Positions 25,234-33,846 of a DNA stretch of 64,000 bases are shown here, piece by piece. Made by a program: the position numbers and the translations under genes. The notes beneath the pieces are model-generated. The model searched no databases. It was not told the DNA's origin and saw only the letters and a list, made by a program, of their open reading frames with translations. Source of the DNA: Pseudodesulfovibrio nedwellii (GTDB lineage Bacteria; Desulfobacterota; Desulfovibrionia; Desulfovibrionales; Desulfovibrionaceae); contig NZ_AP026709.1 of assembly GCF_027923765.1 (NCBI RefSeq), positions 291,001 to 355,000 of the forward strand, written 5' to 3'. Each line of letters starts with the position of its first letter. Position 1 is the first letter of the stretch.

Positions 25234-25881
25234 CTAGAAATTATATCTCAATCCAAGCCCAAGCCGATGAGCCCGGTATTCACCTTTTAAGTCTTGGTAA
25301 TCAAGTTTTTGTAGTCCCATGACGAACTTGTAATCCAGCCCCAAAGATACGTTGTCAGTGAGATTGTAGCCTACACCAAGGATAGGCTGGACAAGTGGGA
25401 TGCTGCATGACTTGCTGACCTTATCGCCACCACCTTCAATCGTTCCCTTGGACCATCCATAGCCTGCACCGAGTCCGAGGTATGAGAACCAAGGAGTTTT
25501 GTTTTCGAACTCCCATAGGGCATTGACCATGAGTGCTTTCATATTGATAGAACCGTCTACGTCTATGCTGCCGCCATTGCCTTTTACCTTATCTAGATCG
25601 CTTTTGAAATAGTTAAGCTCACCTTCAAGACGGAATCCGCTTGCCCATTTGTAACCAGCGGTGCCAGCGACTCCGTATCCGAAGTCTTTGAATTGCATCT
25701 TTGCATCAGCTGATTTTAAAATTGCATCGGTTAGACCATCATTTGAACTCAGGTCGGTATCCATCAAGTATTGACCGGCAATAATGAGTCCGACGTATGG
25801 CCGATCCTGCTTGTGTCCACCGGCCAGAGCAAGGGATGAGAAGAGGAATAGGAAAAGGCAAACGAGCAAAAGGCGTTTCAT
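25234..25881 (-). CDS. Outer-membrane beta-barrel protein (moron candidate)
   Basis: 215 aa from the ATG at 25,881, which begins a textbook signal peptide (MKRLLLVCLFLFLFSSLALA, cut before GGHKQ). A GGGGGT stretch precedes this start; an in-frame ATG 33 bases upstream would put charged residues before the signal and is less likely. The mature part alternates polar and apolar residues in strands (FGYGVAGTAGYKWASGFRLEGELNYF; FSYLGLGAGYGW; PILGVGYNLTDNVSLGLDYKFVMG) and ends in LGLGLRYNF with a terminal Phe, the outer-membrane insertion signal. This fits an eight-stranded OmpA/Opa/OmpW-like barrel. It is convergent to the phage operon, has its own promoter and terminator, and is AT-rich, like lysogenic-conversion genes. 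It could instead be a host gene. Confidence 0.7.
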   Translation of the reverse strand: MKRLLLVCLFLFLFSSLALAGGHKQDRPYVGLIIAGQYLMDTDLSSNDGLTDAILKSADAKMQFKDFGYGVAGTAGYKWASGFRLEGELNYFKSDLDKVKGNGGSIDVDGSINMKALMVNALWEFENKTPWFSYLGLGAGYGWSKGTIEGGGDKVSKSCSIPLVQPILGVGYNLTDNVSLGLDYKFVMGLQKLDYQDLKGEYRAHRLGLGLRYNF

Positions 25882-25925
25882 GATACCCCCGACGATTTTA
25901 TCCCCTTCCCTCAAAGAGGCATACC

Positions 25926-25955
25926 TTTATAATCAAACAAATGATTAAGTGACAA
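25926..25955 (-). promoter_or_regulatory. Sigma-70-type promoter of the outer-membrane protein gene
   Basis: On the minus strand TTGTCA (25955-25950) and TATAAA (25931-25926) are separated by 18 bases, about 45 bases upstream of the start codon at 25,881. Both hexamers match consensus at five of six positions or close to it. The gene can therefore be expressed without phage late transcription. The rest of 25,956-26,062 shows nothing I can name. Confidence 0.6.
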
Positions 25956-26062
25956 CTTATTTTCGGTATTTGGGGAATAATTGTTTAGGGCAGGGTATGA
26001 AAATTGATTGTCTGGAGGAATGGCAAAGAGGGGATTTGTTTGGAGGAACAAAGGACGTTTCG

Positions 26063-26105
26063 CAGTATCCAAAAGATACTGTAGGGGTGCCGCGTAGGGG
26101 TGCCG
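26063..26105. repeat. Inverted repeat plus tandem 13-bp repeats beside the tRNA (possible attachment-site arms)
   Basis: CAGTATC (26063-26069) and GATACTG (26075-26081) form an inverted repeat around CAAAA. Immediately after come two copies of GTAGGGGTGCCG (26081-26092 and 26094-26105) spaced 13 bases apart. Tandem short repeats close to a tRNA-end junction resemble arm-type binding sites of tyrosine integrases. This interpretation is inference from position. Confidence 0.45.
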
Positions 26106-26106
26106 T

Positions 26107-26142
26107 AAAAGAAAAGGGACTTACGGTATTTCCGTAAGTCCC
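26107..26142 (-). terminator. Intrinsic terminator downstream of tRNA-Pro
   Basis: GGGACTTACGG (26116-26126) and CCGTAAGTCCC (26132-26142) form an 11-bp perfect stem with a five-base loop. Read on the minus strand it is followed by TTTTCTTTT (26115-26107), and it lies 9 bases after the 3' CCA of the tRNA. Confidence 0.8.
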
Positions 26143-26151
26143 TGATTTGTC

Positions 26152-26228
26152 TGGTCGGGATGAGAGGATTCGAACCTCCGGTCTCTGCGTCCCGAACGCA
26201 GCGCTCTACCAGACTGAGCCACATCCCG
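26152..26228 (-). tRNA. tRNA-Pro (anticodon CGG)
   Basis: 77 nt including an encoded 3' CCA. The acceptor stem begins CGGGATG and ends CATCCCG with discriminator A. The D arm contains GGCTCAGTCTGGTAGAGC, the T arm GGAGGTTCGAATCCTC. The anticodon stem CTGCG/CGCAG encloses TTCGGGA, giving anticodon CGG for proline codon CCG. Its 3' end points towards the prophage, making it the likely integration target. Confidence 0.95.
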
Positions 26229-26432
26229 CTGTCGAGAGAGGGATTTAGCCCGTCGCTGATAAAAAGGCAAGATAAAATTTACATGTTTTTTCAAGGTTGT
26301 GGACAAAGACTATAAAGCTGCCTAAGATTGGAGATTGAATGACAAAATAATTCCCGTGCGTCGGGAGTTGGCGGGTGACAGGAATTACTGTCGAATGGAT
26401 GTCGGCAGGGTAGACGCTAAGGAGTGGTATAC

Positions 26433-27476
26433 GTGATCAAAGTTCTCGTCGTGGATGATTCTGCCTTCATGAGAAAGGCCATCAGCACGATGCTCGACAA
26501 GGACCCGGGTATCACCGTGGTCGGTGTGGCGCGTAATGGACAGGAAGGCCTGGACATGGTGCGCGAGCTGAATCCCGATGTGGTCACCATGGACATCGAA
26601 ATGCCGAAGATGGACGGTCTGACCGCTCTTCGTCACATCATGATGGAATCGCCCCGCCCCGTGCTTATGGTCAGTTCGCTGACGACCGAGGGAGCCGAGG
26701 CTACCCTGAAGGCCATGGAGCTCGGTGCGGTTGATTTTATTCCCAAACAACTTTCCAAAGTTTCTCTGGATATCATTAAGATTGAAAAAGATCTTATTGA
26801 GCGGGTTAAGACTGTGGCCATGCGCAAAATGCGTCACGTGGCTCGTCCGTCCGCCCGGAAAAAGCCGGCGACCAAGGTCAGGCCTCGTGCTCACGGGCGT
26901 CCTGTCCGTGATGTCGTGGCTATTGGTGTTTCCACTGGTGGGCCGCCAGTCGTGCAGAAAATTTTATCTTCGCTTCCGGCTGATTTCCCGGCGGGTATCG
27001 TTATTGCTCAGCATATGCCTGCGGCTTTTACCGGTCCCTTTGCCGAGCGTCTGAACGGTGTCAGTGAAATTACTGTCAAGGAAGCTGAAACCGGTGATGT
27101 TTTCCGGCCGGGATATGCGTATGTGGCTCCTGGCGGTCGGCACATCGTATTGGATCAGAAGGTCAGCCGTATTGATGTGGTTGTTACTGATCAGCCCAGC
27201 GATGCATTGTATAAGCCTTCGGCTAATGTTCTCATCAGTTCTGTGGCTCAGGCTGTCGGCAAGCGTGGACTTGGCGTTATCCTGACGGGTATGGGGAATG
27301 ACGGACGCGAAGGGATACGAGATCTCAAAGGTCGGGGGGGGCGTGCTTTGGCACAGAGTGATTCCACCTGTGTTGTTTATGGCATGCCTAAATCCATTGT
27401 AGATGAAAATTTGGCGGATGAGGTCGTTGATCTGGACGATATGGCCGAGTCCATCATGGCGAATTTGTATAAATAG
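26433..27476 (+). CDS. cheB: Chemotaxis response regulator protein-glutamate methylesterase CheB
   Basis: 347 aa from GTG at 26,433, chosen because AAGGAG (26418-26423) is nine bases upstream; the in-frame GTG at 26,424 would touch that SD. Residues 1-120 are a receiver domain (D8, D9, phospho-acceptor D54 in TMDIEMPKMDG). A Lys/Arg/Pro linker (about 125-158) leads to the methylesterase domain with catalytic S167 in GVSTGG, H194 in AQHMP and D290 in LTGMGNDG. CheB demethylates or deamidates chemoreceptor glutamates when phosphorylated by CheA, resetting sensitivity. It is the first gene of a chemotaxis operon with HEAT-repeat protein, CheR, CheY-like and CheA. Close to full family length; nothing essential is missing. 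Confidence 0.95.
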   Translation: MIKVLVVDDSAFMRKAISTMLDKDPGITVVGVARNGQEGLDMVRELNPDVVTMDIEMPKMDGLTALRHIMMESPRPVLMVSSLTTEGAEATLKAMELGAVDFIPKQLSKVSLDIIKIEKDLIERVKTVAMRKMRHVARPSARKKPATKVRPRAHGRPVRDVVAIGVSTGGPPVVQKILSSLPADFPAGIVIAQHMPAAFTGPFAERLNGVSEITVKEAETGDVFRPGYAYVAPGGRHIVLDQKVSRIDVVVTDQPSDALYKPSANVLISSVAQAVGKRGLGVILTGMGNDGREGIRDLKGRGGRALAQSDSTCVVYGMPKSIVDENLADEVVDLDDMAESIMANLYK

Positions 27477-27520
27477 GTTTTGTTGAGTGAGTCTCAAAAT
27501 CTGTATGGGGGACTGGTATC

Positions 27521-29458
27521 ATGGTGGAGTGCTCTGAATATCTTGTACTTTTGGGCAGTGACAACAAAGAGGTTGTCCGAGAAAGTGCTTTTAAGGCAGG
27601 CGAAAAAAATTGTGTCGAAGCTGTGCCCAAGCTGGCTGAACTGCTTCAGACAAATCATCTGGGTATTCAGGAGGCCGTGGATAGCTCCTTGCGAAAAATC
27701 GGTGGTAAGGAAGTCGTACAGGCGGTGATTCCGCTTCTGCGTTCTGATGACGCTCCGGTTCGTAATTTGGCCATGGACATCCTGCGTGAAGTTGGCAATC
27801 AGGATATTTCGTCCTTGATTGCATTGGTTCTGGATGAGGATGCGGATATCAGGATTTTCGTTTCGGACATTCTTGGCTCTACCAAAAGCCTTTTGGCTGT
27901 TGATCCCCTTTGCAATGCTTTACTGAAAGACCCTGAGGTCAATGTTCGGTATCAGGCCGCAGTGAGTCTCGGCGAGCTCGGTATGACCGAAGCTATTCCC
28001 AGTCTCAACCAGGCCATCGGCGACGAGGAGTGGGTGCAGTATTCCGTGATTGAAGCCTTGACGAAAATCGGCCATGCCAGCTCGGTAGACGCTCTGGTTA
28101 AAGCATTGGATTCCGCCTCTGATCTCGTTGCATCCATGATTATCGATGCGCTTGGTGAGCTTGGTAATGTCAAGGCGGTGACCATGCTGCTTAAACGTAT
28201 GAATGATTCCCCCACCGCTTTGCGGAACAAGATAGTTAAGGCCGTGGTGAAGATTCTCGGCGGAAAATCTCTGACTTTGTTGAGTGACGACGAAAGAGAG
28301 CGGTTTAGGCAGTATTTGCTTGTGGCTCTTCGAGATGAAGATGTGGAAATTCAGGATGCCGCGATTCAGGGATTGGCCTATGTGGGAGGCGAAGAAGCTT
28401 CCAAGGGAATTTTACAAATTGCCGGGGCGTTGGATCAGGATCTTGAACAGGATCGGTTGCAGGTCATCATCGCGTTTCTGGCCGAAATCGGTTTGACTGA
28501 GGCTCTCAAGGTTGGTTTGCTTGGAGAAGACCAAGGCGAGGCAAAAGTTGCGGTTCAGGTTTTGTCACAAATTGCACCAGATGAATGTGTGGAGCAAAAT
28601 AGTATCTGTCGGGTCCTTATGGATGCATTTTGGCAGGTAGGCTTGCCTTTGCAACGGCAGATCGTGAGTGTTGTTGCCAACAGAGGGCGGTCGCAGTCCA
28701 AGGACTTTTTTATCAAGGTTTTGAATGAGCATGCAGATGGTACTGTTTTGAAGAGTGCCGTGTATTTGCTTGGCGAAAAACTTCAGCTGGTTGAAGTTAT
28801 TGATAATATTTTTCCTTTGTTGAACCATCAATACGATGATGTGAAGGAAGCCGCTCTGGACGCGTGTATCGCCATTGGAACTCCTGATGTGCAGGAACGT
28901 TTCAGGGATATGTTTACTAGCGAAAATCCTGTCCATCGTCTTATGGCCGTATACGCCTTGGGGAAATTTAGTTCAGTGGATAATCTGGCGATTCTTCAAC
29001 AGGCAGTGGAAGACGAGGAGTCGGATATTCGGCGGGTGGCTGTTGAAGCTCTGGCCTCGTTTCCAGACAATAAGGACACATGGTTGCCGTTGGTGCTGCA
29101 AAGACTCAACGACGAGAGTAAGGATGTCCGTCTGACGGTTGTTGAAATTTTAGGTCAGCATTACGGTGAAGATACGATGCCGCACCTTGTCGATGCTTTG
29201 AACGATGAAGACGATTGGGTTAAGATTCGTGCCATGGATGCACTGGGCGAGCATTCCTCGCAGGAGGCCGCTCCTTTGATGGTTGACATGCTGGAGGATT
29301 CAAATCGGTTTGTGGTTATGAAGGCCATAGAAGCCCTGGGTAACATCGGTGGCTCAAAGGCGTTTGCCGCTTTGTTGCAAGTGACCAATAGTGATGAGTA
29401 CGAATTGGTGAGTGCTGCAGAGGAAGCCATAGCCAGAATACAGGAAGCGCAGGAGTAG
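27521..29458 (+). CDS. HEAT-repeat protein of the chemotaxis operon
   Basis: 645 aa built almost entirely of ~31-residue two-helix repeats with the pattern 'D..VR..A...L...G...A...L...L.D' (e.g. DPEVNVRYQAAVSLGELGMTEAIPSL), about 18-20 copies from residue 5 to the end. There is no signal peptide, membrane segment or catalytic motif. HEAT solenoids act as protein-binding scaffolds. GGGGGA lies about eight bases before the ATG. It sits between cheB and cheR, 44 bases after cheB and 9 bases before cheR, so it is surely co-transcribed and probably organises or tunes the chemosensory complex. A partner cannot be named from sequence; the repeats look like the PBS-lyase/HEAT subtype. Confidence 0.85.
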   Translation: MVECSEYLVLLGSDNKEVVRESAFKAGEKNCVEAVPKLAELLQTNHLGIQEAVDSSLRKIGGKEVVQAVIPLLRSDDAPVRNLAMDILREVGNQDISSLIALVLDEDADIRIFVSDILGSTKSLLAVDPLCNALLKDPEVNVRYQAAVSLGELGMTEAIPSLNQAIGDEEWVQYSVIEALTKIGHASSVDALVKALDSASDLVASMIIDALGELGNVKAVTMLLKRMNDSPTALRNKIVKAVVKILGGKSLTLLSDDERERFRQYLLVALRDEDVEIQDAAIQGLAYVGGEEASKGILQIAGALDQDLEQDRLQVIIAFLAEIGLTEALKVGLLGEDQGEAKVAVQVLSQIAPDECVEQNSICRVLMDAFWQVGLPLQRQIVSVVANRGRSQSKDFFIKVLNEHADGTVLKSAVYLLGEKLQLVEVIDNIFPLLNHQYDDVKEAALDACIAIGTPDVQERFRDMFTSENPVHRLMAVYALGKFSSVDNLAILQQAVEDEESDIRRVAVEALASFPDNKDTWLPLVLQRLNDESKDVRLTVVEILGQHYGEDTMPHLVDALNDEDDWVKIRAMDALGEHSSQEAAPLMVDMLEDSNRFVVMKAIEALGNIGGSKAFAALLQVTNSDEYELVSAAEEAIARIQEAQE

Positions 29459-29467
29459 GGGAACTTC

Positions 29468-30343
29468 ATGTCGTCGTTGTTTTCCAAAACGATTTCTCTT
29501 GGGAAGGATCTTTCGATCACGGACCAGGAATTCACGAATTTGCGTGACTACATTTATGCCGAATGCGGTATCTATGTGGCCGATAATCGGAAATATCTGA
29601 TTGAAAATAGGCTGGGAAACAGGCTTAAAAAACTGAACCTCAAAAATTTTGATGAATATTATAATTTGCTCCGGTTTGATGCGTGCCGGTCGGCAGAAAT
29701 TAAGAGGCTCTTTGAGGTTATTACGACCAATGAGACCAGTTTTTATCGTAATCCACCGCAAATCAAGGTCTTTCAGAGGGAGATTTTGAGTGATGTTATT
29801 GCCGGATGTCGTCGTAATGGGAAAAAACTTCGTATCTGGTCGGCTGGATGTTCTACGGGTGAAGAGCCATATACTATTTCCATGATCGCTCATGAGATTC
29901 TCAGGAGTGAAATTGGGGCGTGGGATATCCGAATTACGGCAAATGATCTTTCGGAGCGAGTGTTGGAGTCCGCTCGTAGGGGCGTGTACAACGACTATAC
30001 ACTCAGGACCACTCCGCAGGAGATCGTATCCAGATATTTTGATTCTGATGAAGGCCAGAATAAAATTAAATCTGAGGTAAAGCGGTTGGTCAGTTTTGGG
30101 CAAATTAATCTCAAGGATCGTATGCAACTCAAGCGGGTTGAACGGTCTCAGATCGTTTTTTGTCGAAACGTGATTATTTATTTTGATGATGCAATGAAAA
30201 AGCATGTTATCAATGCCTTTTATGATAATTTGCTTCCTGGCGGTTATTTGATTATCGGGCATTCTGAGTCGCTGCATAATATTTCGCGCTCATTCAAGCC
30301 TATTCATTATCCTGGAGCCATCATCTACAAGAAGGAAGAGTAG
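29468..30343 (+). CDS. cheR: Chemoreceptor glutamate methyltransferase CheR
   Basis: 291 aa, normal length. An N-terminal helical domain (about 15-90, ITDQEFTNLRDYIYAECGIYV) binds receptor methylation helices. Motif ITTNETSFYRNPPQ is the CheR hallmark. The SAM-binding Rossmann domain has IWSAGCSTGEEPYTISM, ITANDLSERVLESARRGVYN, and QIVFCRNVIIYFD. It transfers methyl groups from S-adenosylmethionine to glutamates of methyl-accepting chemotaxis proteins, opposing the upstream CheB. No C-terminal pentapeptide-binding insertion stands out. Short spacing to the HEAT gene indicates one transcript. Confidence 0.95.
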   Translation: MSSLFSKTISLGKDLSITDQEFTNLRDYIYAECGIYVADNRKYLIENRLGNRLKKLNLKNFDEYYNLLRFDACRSAEIKRLFEVITTNETSFYRNPPQIKVFQREILSDVIAGCRRNGKKLRIWSAGCSTGEEPYTISMIAHEILRSEIGAWDIRITANDLSERVLESARRGVYNDYTLRTTPQEIVSRYFDSDEGQNKIKSEVKRLVSFGQINLKDRMQLKRVERSQIVFCRNVIIYFDDAMKKHVINAFYDNLLPGGYLIIGHSESLHNISRSFKPIHYPGAIIYKKEE

Positions 30344-30405
30344 AATGAATCAGTCTGTATATGGAATTGGTAATTGGGGAGTGCCCGTGATATTTAGGGG
30401 GAGTA

Positions 30406-30774
30406 ATGGCTAAACATATTCTGATAGTGGACGATTCTAAGACTGTACGGAATCTTGTGGCGTTTATCATGAAGAAAGAAGGCTTCAAGGTAACCACGGC
30501 GGAAGATGGGTTGGATGGCTTGGAAAAACTGTATAGTTTGACCGAGGTCGATCTTATTGTTTCGGATGTCAACATGCCCCGGATGGACGGTTTGACTTTT
30601 ATCAAGACAGTCAGGGAGCAGGCGGCGTATCGGGATATTCCTATTGTCGTTCTTTCCACGGAAGGTCAGGACAGAGATGTTCAGACTGGCTTGACCGTGG
30701 GGGCAAATCTGTACATGGTCAAACCGGCGCAGCCTGAAAAACTTGTCAGAAACGTCAAGATGCTGCTGGGCTAG
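30406..30774 (+). CDS. cheY: CheY-like single-domain response regulator
   Basis: 122 aa, one receiver domain: D9/D10 acidic pair, phospho-acceptor D54 in SDVNMPRMDG, VLSTEG with the conserved Ser/Thr and a Lys in MVKPAQPEKL. Length and the absence of an output domain fit CheY, which carries the signal from CheA to the flagellar switch or acts as a phosphate sink. GGGGGAGT precedes the ATG closely. It lies directly before cheA in the operon, supporting CheY of this chemosensory system. Whether it binds FliM or serves another output cannot be told. Confidence 0.88.
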   Translation: MAKHILIVDDSKTVRNLVAFIMKKEGFKVTTAEDGLDGLEKLYSLTEVDLIVSDVNMPRMDGLTFIKTVREQAAYRDIPIVVLSTEGQDRDVQTGLTVGANLYMVKPAQPEKLVRNVKMLLG

Positions 30775-30874
30775 GACTTTTTGCAAATGGCGATGTGACG
30801 CAAACGCAACCAAGACGGTATGAACCTTTTCACCAGTACGAGTGATATGGGAATCTGCTGTTAGAGGTATTTCG

Positions 30875-33769
30875 ATGAGCCAGGACTTTCTTGATCCGGA
30901 GATCTTGACCGACTTTTTTGTTGAAGCGAAAGAGCACTTGGAAACCATTGAGCCTAACTTGCTGGAGCTTGAAAAAAGCCCTGACAATCTTGGTTTGCTG
31001 AATGAGATTTTTAGGCCCATGCACTCTCTCAAAGGGGCATCGGGTTTTCTTGGTTTGAACAAGATCAATGGTTTGGCTCATAAAGCCGAGAATATTCTCG
31101 ATGAGCTTCGTCAAGGGTCCATGAAGGTTACCAGTGGGATCATGGATTTGATTCTATCTGCGACTGATGCCTTGAGAACCATGGTGGATAATCTGGAGAC
31201 CAGCGGCGTGGAAGGAGATGTTGATACAGCTCCTATTATTGCCCGGATTGAAGCTACCTTGGTTGGAGATATGGAAGCAGCTTCAGTTGCCCCAGAACCA
31301 GAGCCTGAATGTGCGCCTGTTGTCGAAGCTGAAGTCGTGATTGAACCTGAACCCGTGGCGGAGGAACCTGTTGAAATGGTCGCAGAAATAACATTCGATC
31401 CCCAGCCGGACCCTGACTTTGATGCCACTCCTTATGGTCTGACAACTGTTGGTGAAGGTCATTTGGCTGATTTCCTTGAAGAAGCACATGAAATTGTTGA
31501 GAACCTCAATCGGTGTCTCCTTTCTTTGGAAGGCGAACCCGATGGTAGTGAAGAGCTTATCAACGATACGTTTAGATATTTTCATAATTTGAAAGGGAAT
31601 AGTGGAATCATCGGATTCAAGGAATTGAATTCTTTGACCCATGAAGCGGAAACGTTGTTGAACAAAGTCCGTAAGGGTGAGATTGCTTCCAGCCAAGGGT
31701 TGATGGATCTTTTGTTGGCAAGCGTGGATCTTATTGAAGCTTTGGTCGGTAAAGTGGACGTTGAAACCAATAAGGTCGAACCACTTGATACCAGCGTGAT
31801 GGCGCAAGTGCTGCAAAGAGTGACGGAAGACGGTGATGTTCTTGCTGTGCAAGGACTTTTTCCCGGTTCCAAATCTGCTCTGGTCACCGAAGAAGCTGCT
31901 GCCCCGGCAGCGGCGGACGCTTCTTCTGATGAAGACGCTTCTGTTTCCGCAGGAGATTATGATCCCGAAGATGTGGCTCTGTTTGTTCAGACTATTAATC
32001 AGCAGTTGGAATCAGCTGCGGTTGCCCTTGGGTTACTTCGTAAGGATGCCGGTCAGACGGACATCGTGGACGGGCTGTTCAGGACGTTTCAAACTATCCA
32101 GAATTCCACCGGTTACATGGGGCTGGATGAGATCAAGGAGTATTCTTCCCGTACTGTTGGGTTGATCGATCAGGGGCGAAAGACCGATATGGATTTCACC
32201 TTGATGTTGGATATTCTTGATCAGGAATTCGCTATTCTCAAGGATATGATTTTAAAAGCTTTGGAAATGTTGACCGGAAGTCCTGCTGAGGACCCCACGG
32301 TGAATATGGGCAAACCTGCTTCAATCAAAACTGAGAAGGTCGCTCCGAAGGTCGAGCCAGCACCTGCACCAGCTCCGGTACCTGAACCGCCTGTGCAGAA
32401 GGCGGCAGCCGTTTCGAAGCCGGCCCCAGTTGCCAAGCCTGCGCCTACGTCAGCGCCTGCGACCAAAGTGCCGGCTGGCAGAAAAAGTGGTGCTGTTAAT
32501 CCGCCTCCTGTGAGACCCAAGGTATCGAGCACAATTCGTGTTGATCATCATAAACTTGATCATTTAATGAATGTTATTGGTGAGTTGATTATCAACAGGA
32601 ATAGGTATGCCATGCTTGCTCGCGCTCTTGAGGAAGGGCAGGAAGAGGTGCATGTTGTTGCTCAGCAGTTGACTGAGACGACCTATGCAATGGCCCGTAT
32701 TTCAGACGATCTTCAGGATACCATCATGAAGGTCCGCATGGTACCTGTGCAGACTGTTTTTTCCCGTTTTCCACGTCTTGTGCGTGACTTGAGCCGTAAG
32801 TCCGGCAAGCAGGTCGAATTGATTATGGAAGGCGAAGAGACTGAATTCGACAAGTCTGTAGTGGAGGAGATCGGTGATCCGTTGGTTCATCTCGTCCGAA
32901 ACGCGGTTGATCATGGCCTTGAAGACGAAGCTGAGCGTGTCCAATTGGGGAAGAAGCCCAAAGGACATGTCTGGTTGCGTGCGTATCATAAGGGCAATTC
33001 CGTTGCCATTGAGGTTGAAGACGACGGACGAGGCATGGACCCGGAAAAGTTGAAGGCCGTCGCTATTCGCAAGGGAGTTATCACTCCTGAAGAGGCCAAT
33101 GTCATGGATGACCGTGAGGCCTTGGATCTTATTTTTGCTCCCGGTTTTTCTTCCGCTGAGAAGGTGACGGATATTTCCGGCCGAGGTGTGGGAATGGATG
33201 TGGTCAAGACCAACATCAAGAATCTCAAAGGGAGCGTAAATACCCAGTCCGAAGTGGGCAAAGGGACCAAGCTGACCCTGACCCTGCCGTTGACTCTGGC
33301 AATCATCGATGCGCTCATGGTCCAGGTGGCTGGCGACACGTTTGCTATCCCGTTGGACGCTGTCTCCGAGACCACCAAGATCGAGGTAGAAAAGTTGTCC
33401 GATGTGAACAACCGGAAGGCTGTCACGTTGCGTGGCGAGGTTTTGGGCTTGGTTGAATTGGCCGAATTGCTCGATTTGCCGCAGTCCATGGATGACCGGG
33501 ACGTTTTGCCCATGGTCGTTATTCAAGACAACGACAGACGCCTTGGATTGGTTGTGGATCGTCTTTTGGAACGGCAGGAAATCGTTATCAAGCCGTTGGG
33601 ACAGTATCTCAACAATTTTAATTTGAAAGGACTTTCTGGTGCGACCATTATGGGTGATGGTTCTGTGGTTCTGATTTTGGACCCGCACGAGATCTACAGC
33701 ATTTCTACTCAGCTTGGACGCAAGCAGGAACCGCTGACAGTGTCCGGGGCTTTGACCAGCACGAAATAG
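30875..33769 (+). CDS. cheA: Chemotaxis histidine kinase CheA with two Hpt domains and a degenerate third
   Basis: 964 aa from the ATG at 30,875 (AGAGGT seven bases upstream); an in-frame ATG 33 bases earlier has no good ribosome site. Hpt1 has H50 in MHSLKGASGFLG and Hpt2 has H237 in FHNLKGNSGIIG. A third Hpt-like unit has TFQTIQNSTGYMGL with Q406 where the histidine should be. Glu/Pro- and Ala/Pro-rich linkers separate them (about 140-190 and 480-545). Dimerisation helices start near residue 555 (HHKLDHLMNVIGELIINRNRY). The kinase core has N box HLVRNAVDHGLE, DDGRGMD, FAPGFS and GRGVGMDVV. The C-terminal ~130 residues are the CheW-like regulatory domain. It phosphorylates CheY and CheB in response to receptors. 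The family usually has one Hpt. Confidence 0.95.
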   Translation: MSQDFLDPEILTDFFVEAKEHLETIEPNLLELEKSPDNLGLLNEIFRPMHSLKGASGFLGLNKINGLAHKAENILDELRQGSMKVTSGIMDLILSATDALRTMVDNLETSGVEGDVDTAPIIARIEATLVGDMEAASVAPEPEPECAPVVEAEVVIEPEPVAEEPVEMVAEITFDPQPDPDFDATPYGLTTVGEGHLADFLEEAHEIVENLNRCLLSLEGEPDGSEELINDTFRYFHNLKGNSGIIGFKELNSLTHEAETLLNKVRKGEIASSQGLMDLLLASVDLIEALVGKVDVETNKVEPLDTSVMAQVLQRVTEDGDVLAVQGLFPGSKSALVTEEAAAPAAADASSDEDASVSAGDYDPEDVALFVQTINQQLESAAVALGLLRKDAGQTDIVDGLFRTFQTIQNSTGYMGLDEIKEYSSRTVGLIDQGRKTDMDFTLMLDILDQEFAILKDMILKALEMLTGSPAEDPTVNMGKPASIKTEKVAPKVEPAPAPAPVPEPPVQKAAAVSKPAPVAKPAPTSAPATKVPAGRKSGAVNPPPVRPKVSSTIRVDHHKLDHLMNVIGELIINRNRYAMLARALEEGQEEVHVVAQQLTETTYAMARISDDLQDTIMKVRMVPVQTVFSRFPRLVRDLSRKSGKQVELIMEGEETEFDKSVVEEIGDPLVHLVRNAVDHGLEDEAERVQLGKKPKGHVWLRAYHKGNSVAIEVEDDGRGMDPEKLKAVAIRKGVITPEEANVMDDREALDLIFAPGFSSAEKVTDISGRGVGMDVVKTNIKNLKGSVNTQSEVGKGTKLTLTLPLTLAIIDALMVQVAGDTFAIPLDAVSETTKIEVEKLSDVNNRKAVTLRGEVLGLVELAELLDLPQSMDDRDVLPMVVIQDNDRRLGLVVDRLLERQEIVIKPLGQYLNNFNLKGLSGATIMGDGSVVLILDPHEIYSISTQLGRKQEPLTVSGALTSTK

Positions 33770-33790
33770 CGGTTTATACAATAAATATTG

Positions 33791-33826
33791 AAAAGGCCGG
33801 GAAGCATATGCTTCCCGGCCTTTTTT
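33791..33826. terminator. Bidirectional terminator between cheA and the convergent membrane-protein gene
   Basis: A perfect 26-base palindrome (33795-33820, GGCCGGGAAGC and its complement around CATATG) is preceded by AAAA and followed by TTTTTT. It can end both the + strand chemotaxis operon and the minus-strand gene that stops at 33,847. Confidence 0.9.
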
Positions 33827-33846
33827 CGTCAAATGAAGTGTGCTGT

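Larger units (their letters stand above)
1..26151. mobile_element. Prophage, late (morphogenesis) half, right end near tRNA-Pro
   Basis: A continuous + strand block of head, adaptor, tail and ejection genes in podovirus order, tightly packed and often overlapping, ends at a strong terminator. An independently transcribed outer-membrane protein gene and then a host tRNA-Pro follow. The left end lies outside the window, so terminase, integrase, repressor, replication and lysis genes cannot be seen. The right border is inferred: the tRNA is on the minus strand and its 3' end faces the phage, the usual geometry for integration into a tRNA 3' end. All visible structural frames are intact, so the element could be functional. 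The exact boundary within 25,230-26,152 is uncertain. Confidence 0.8.
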
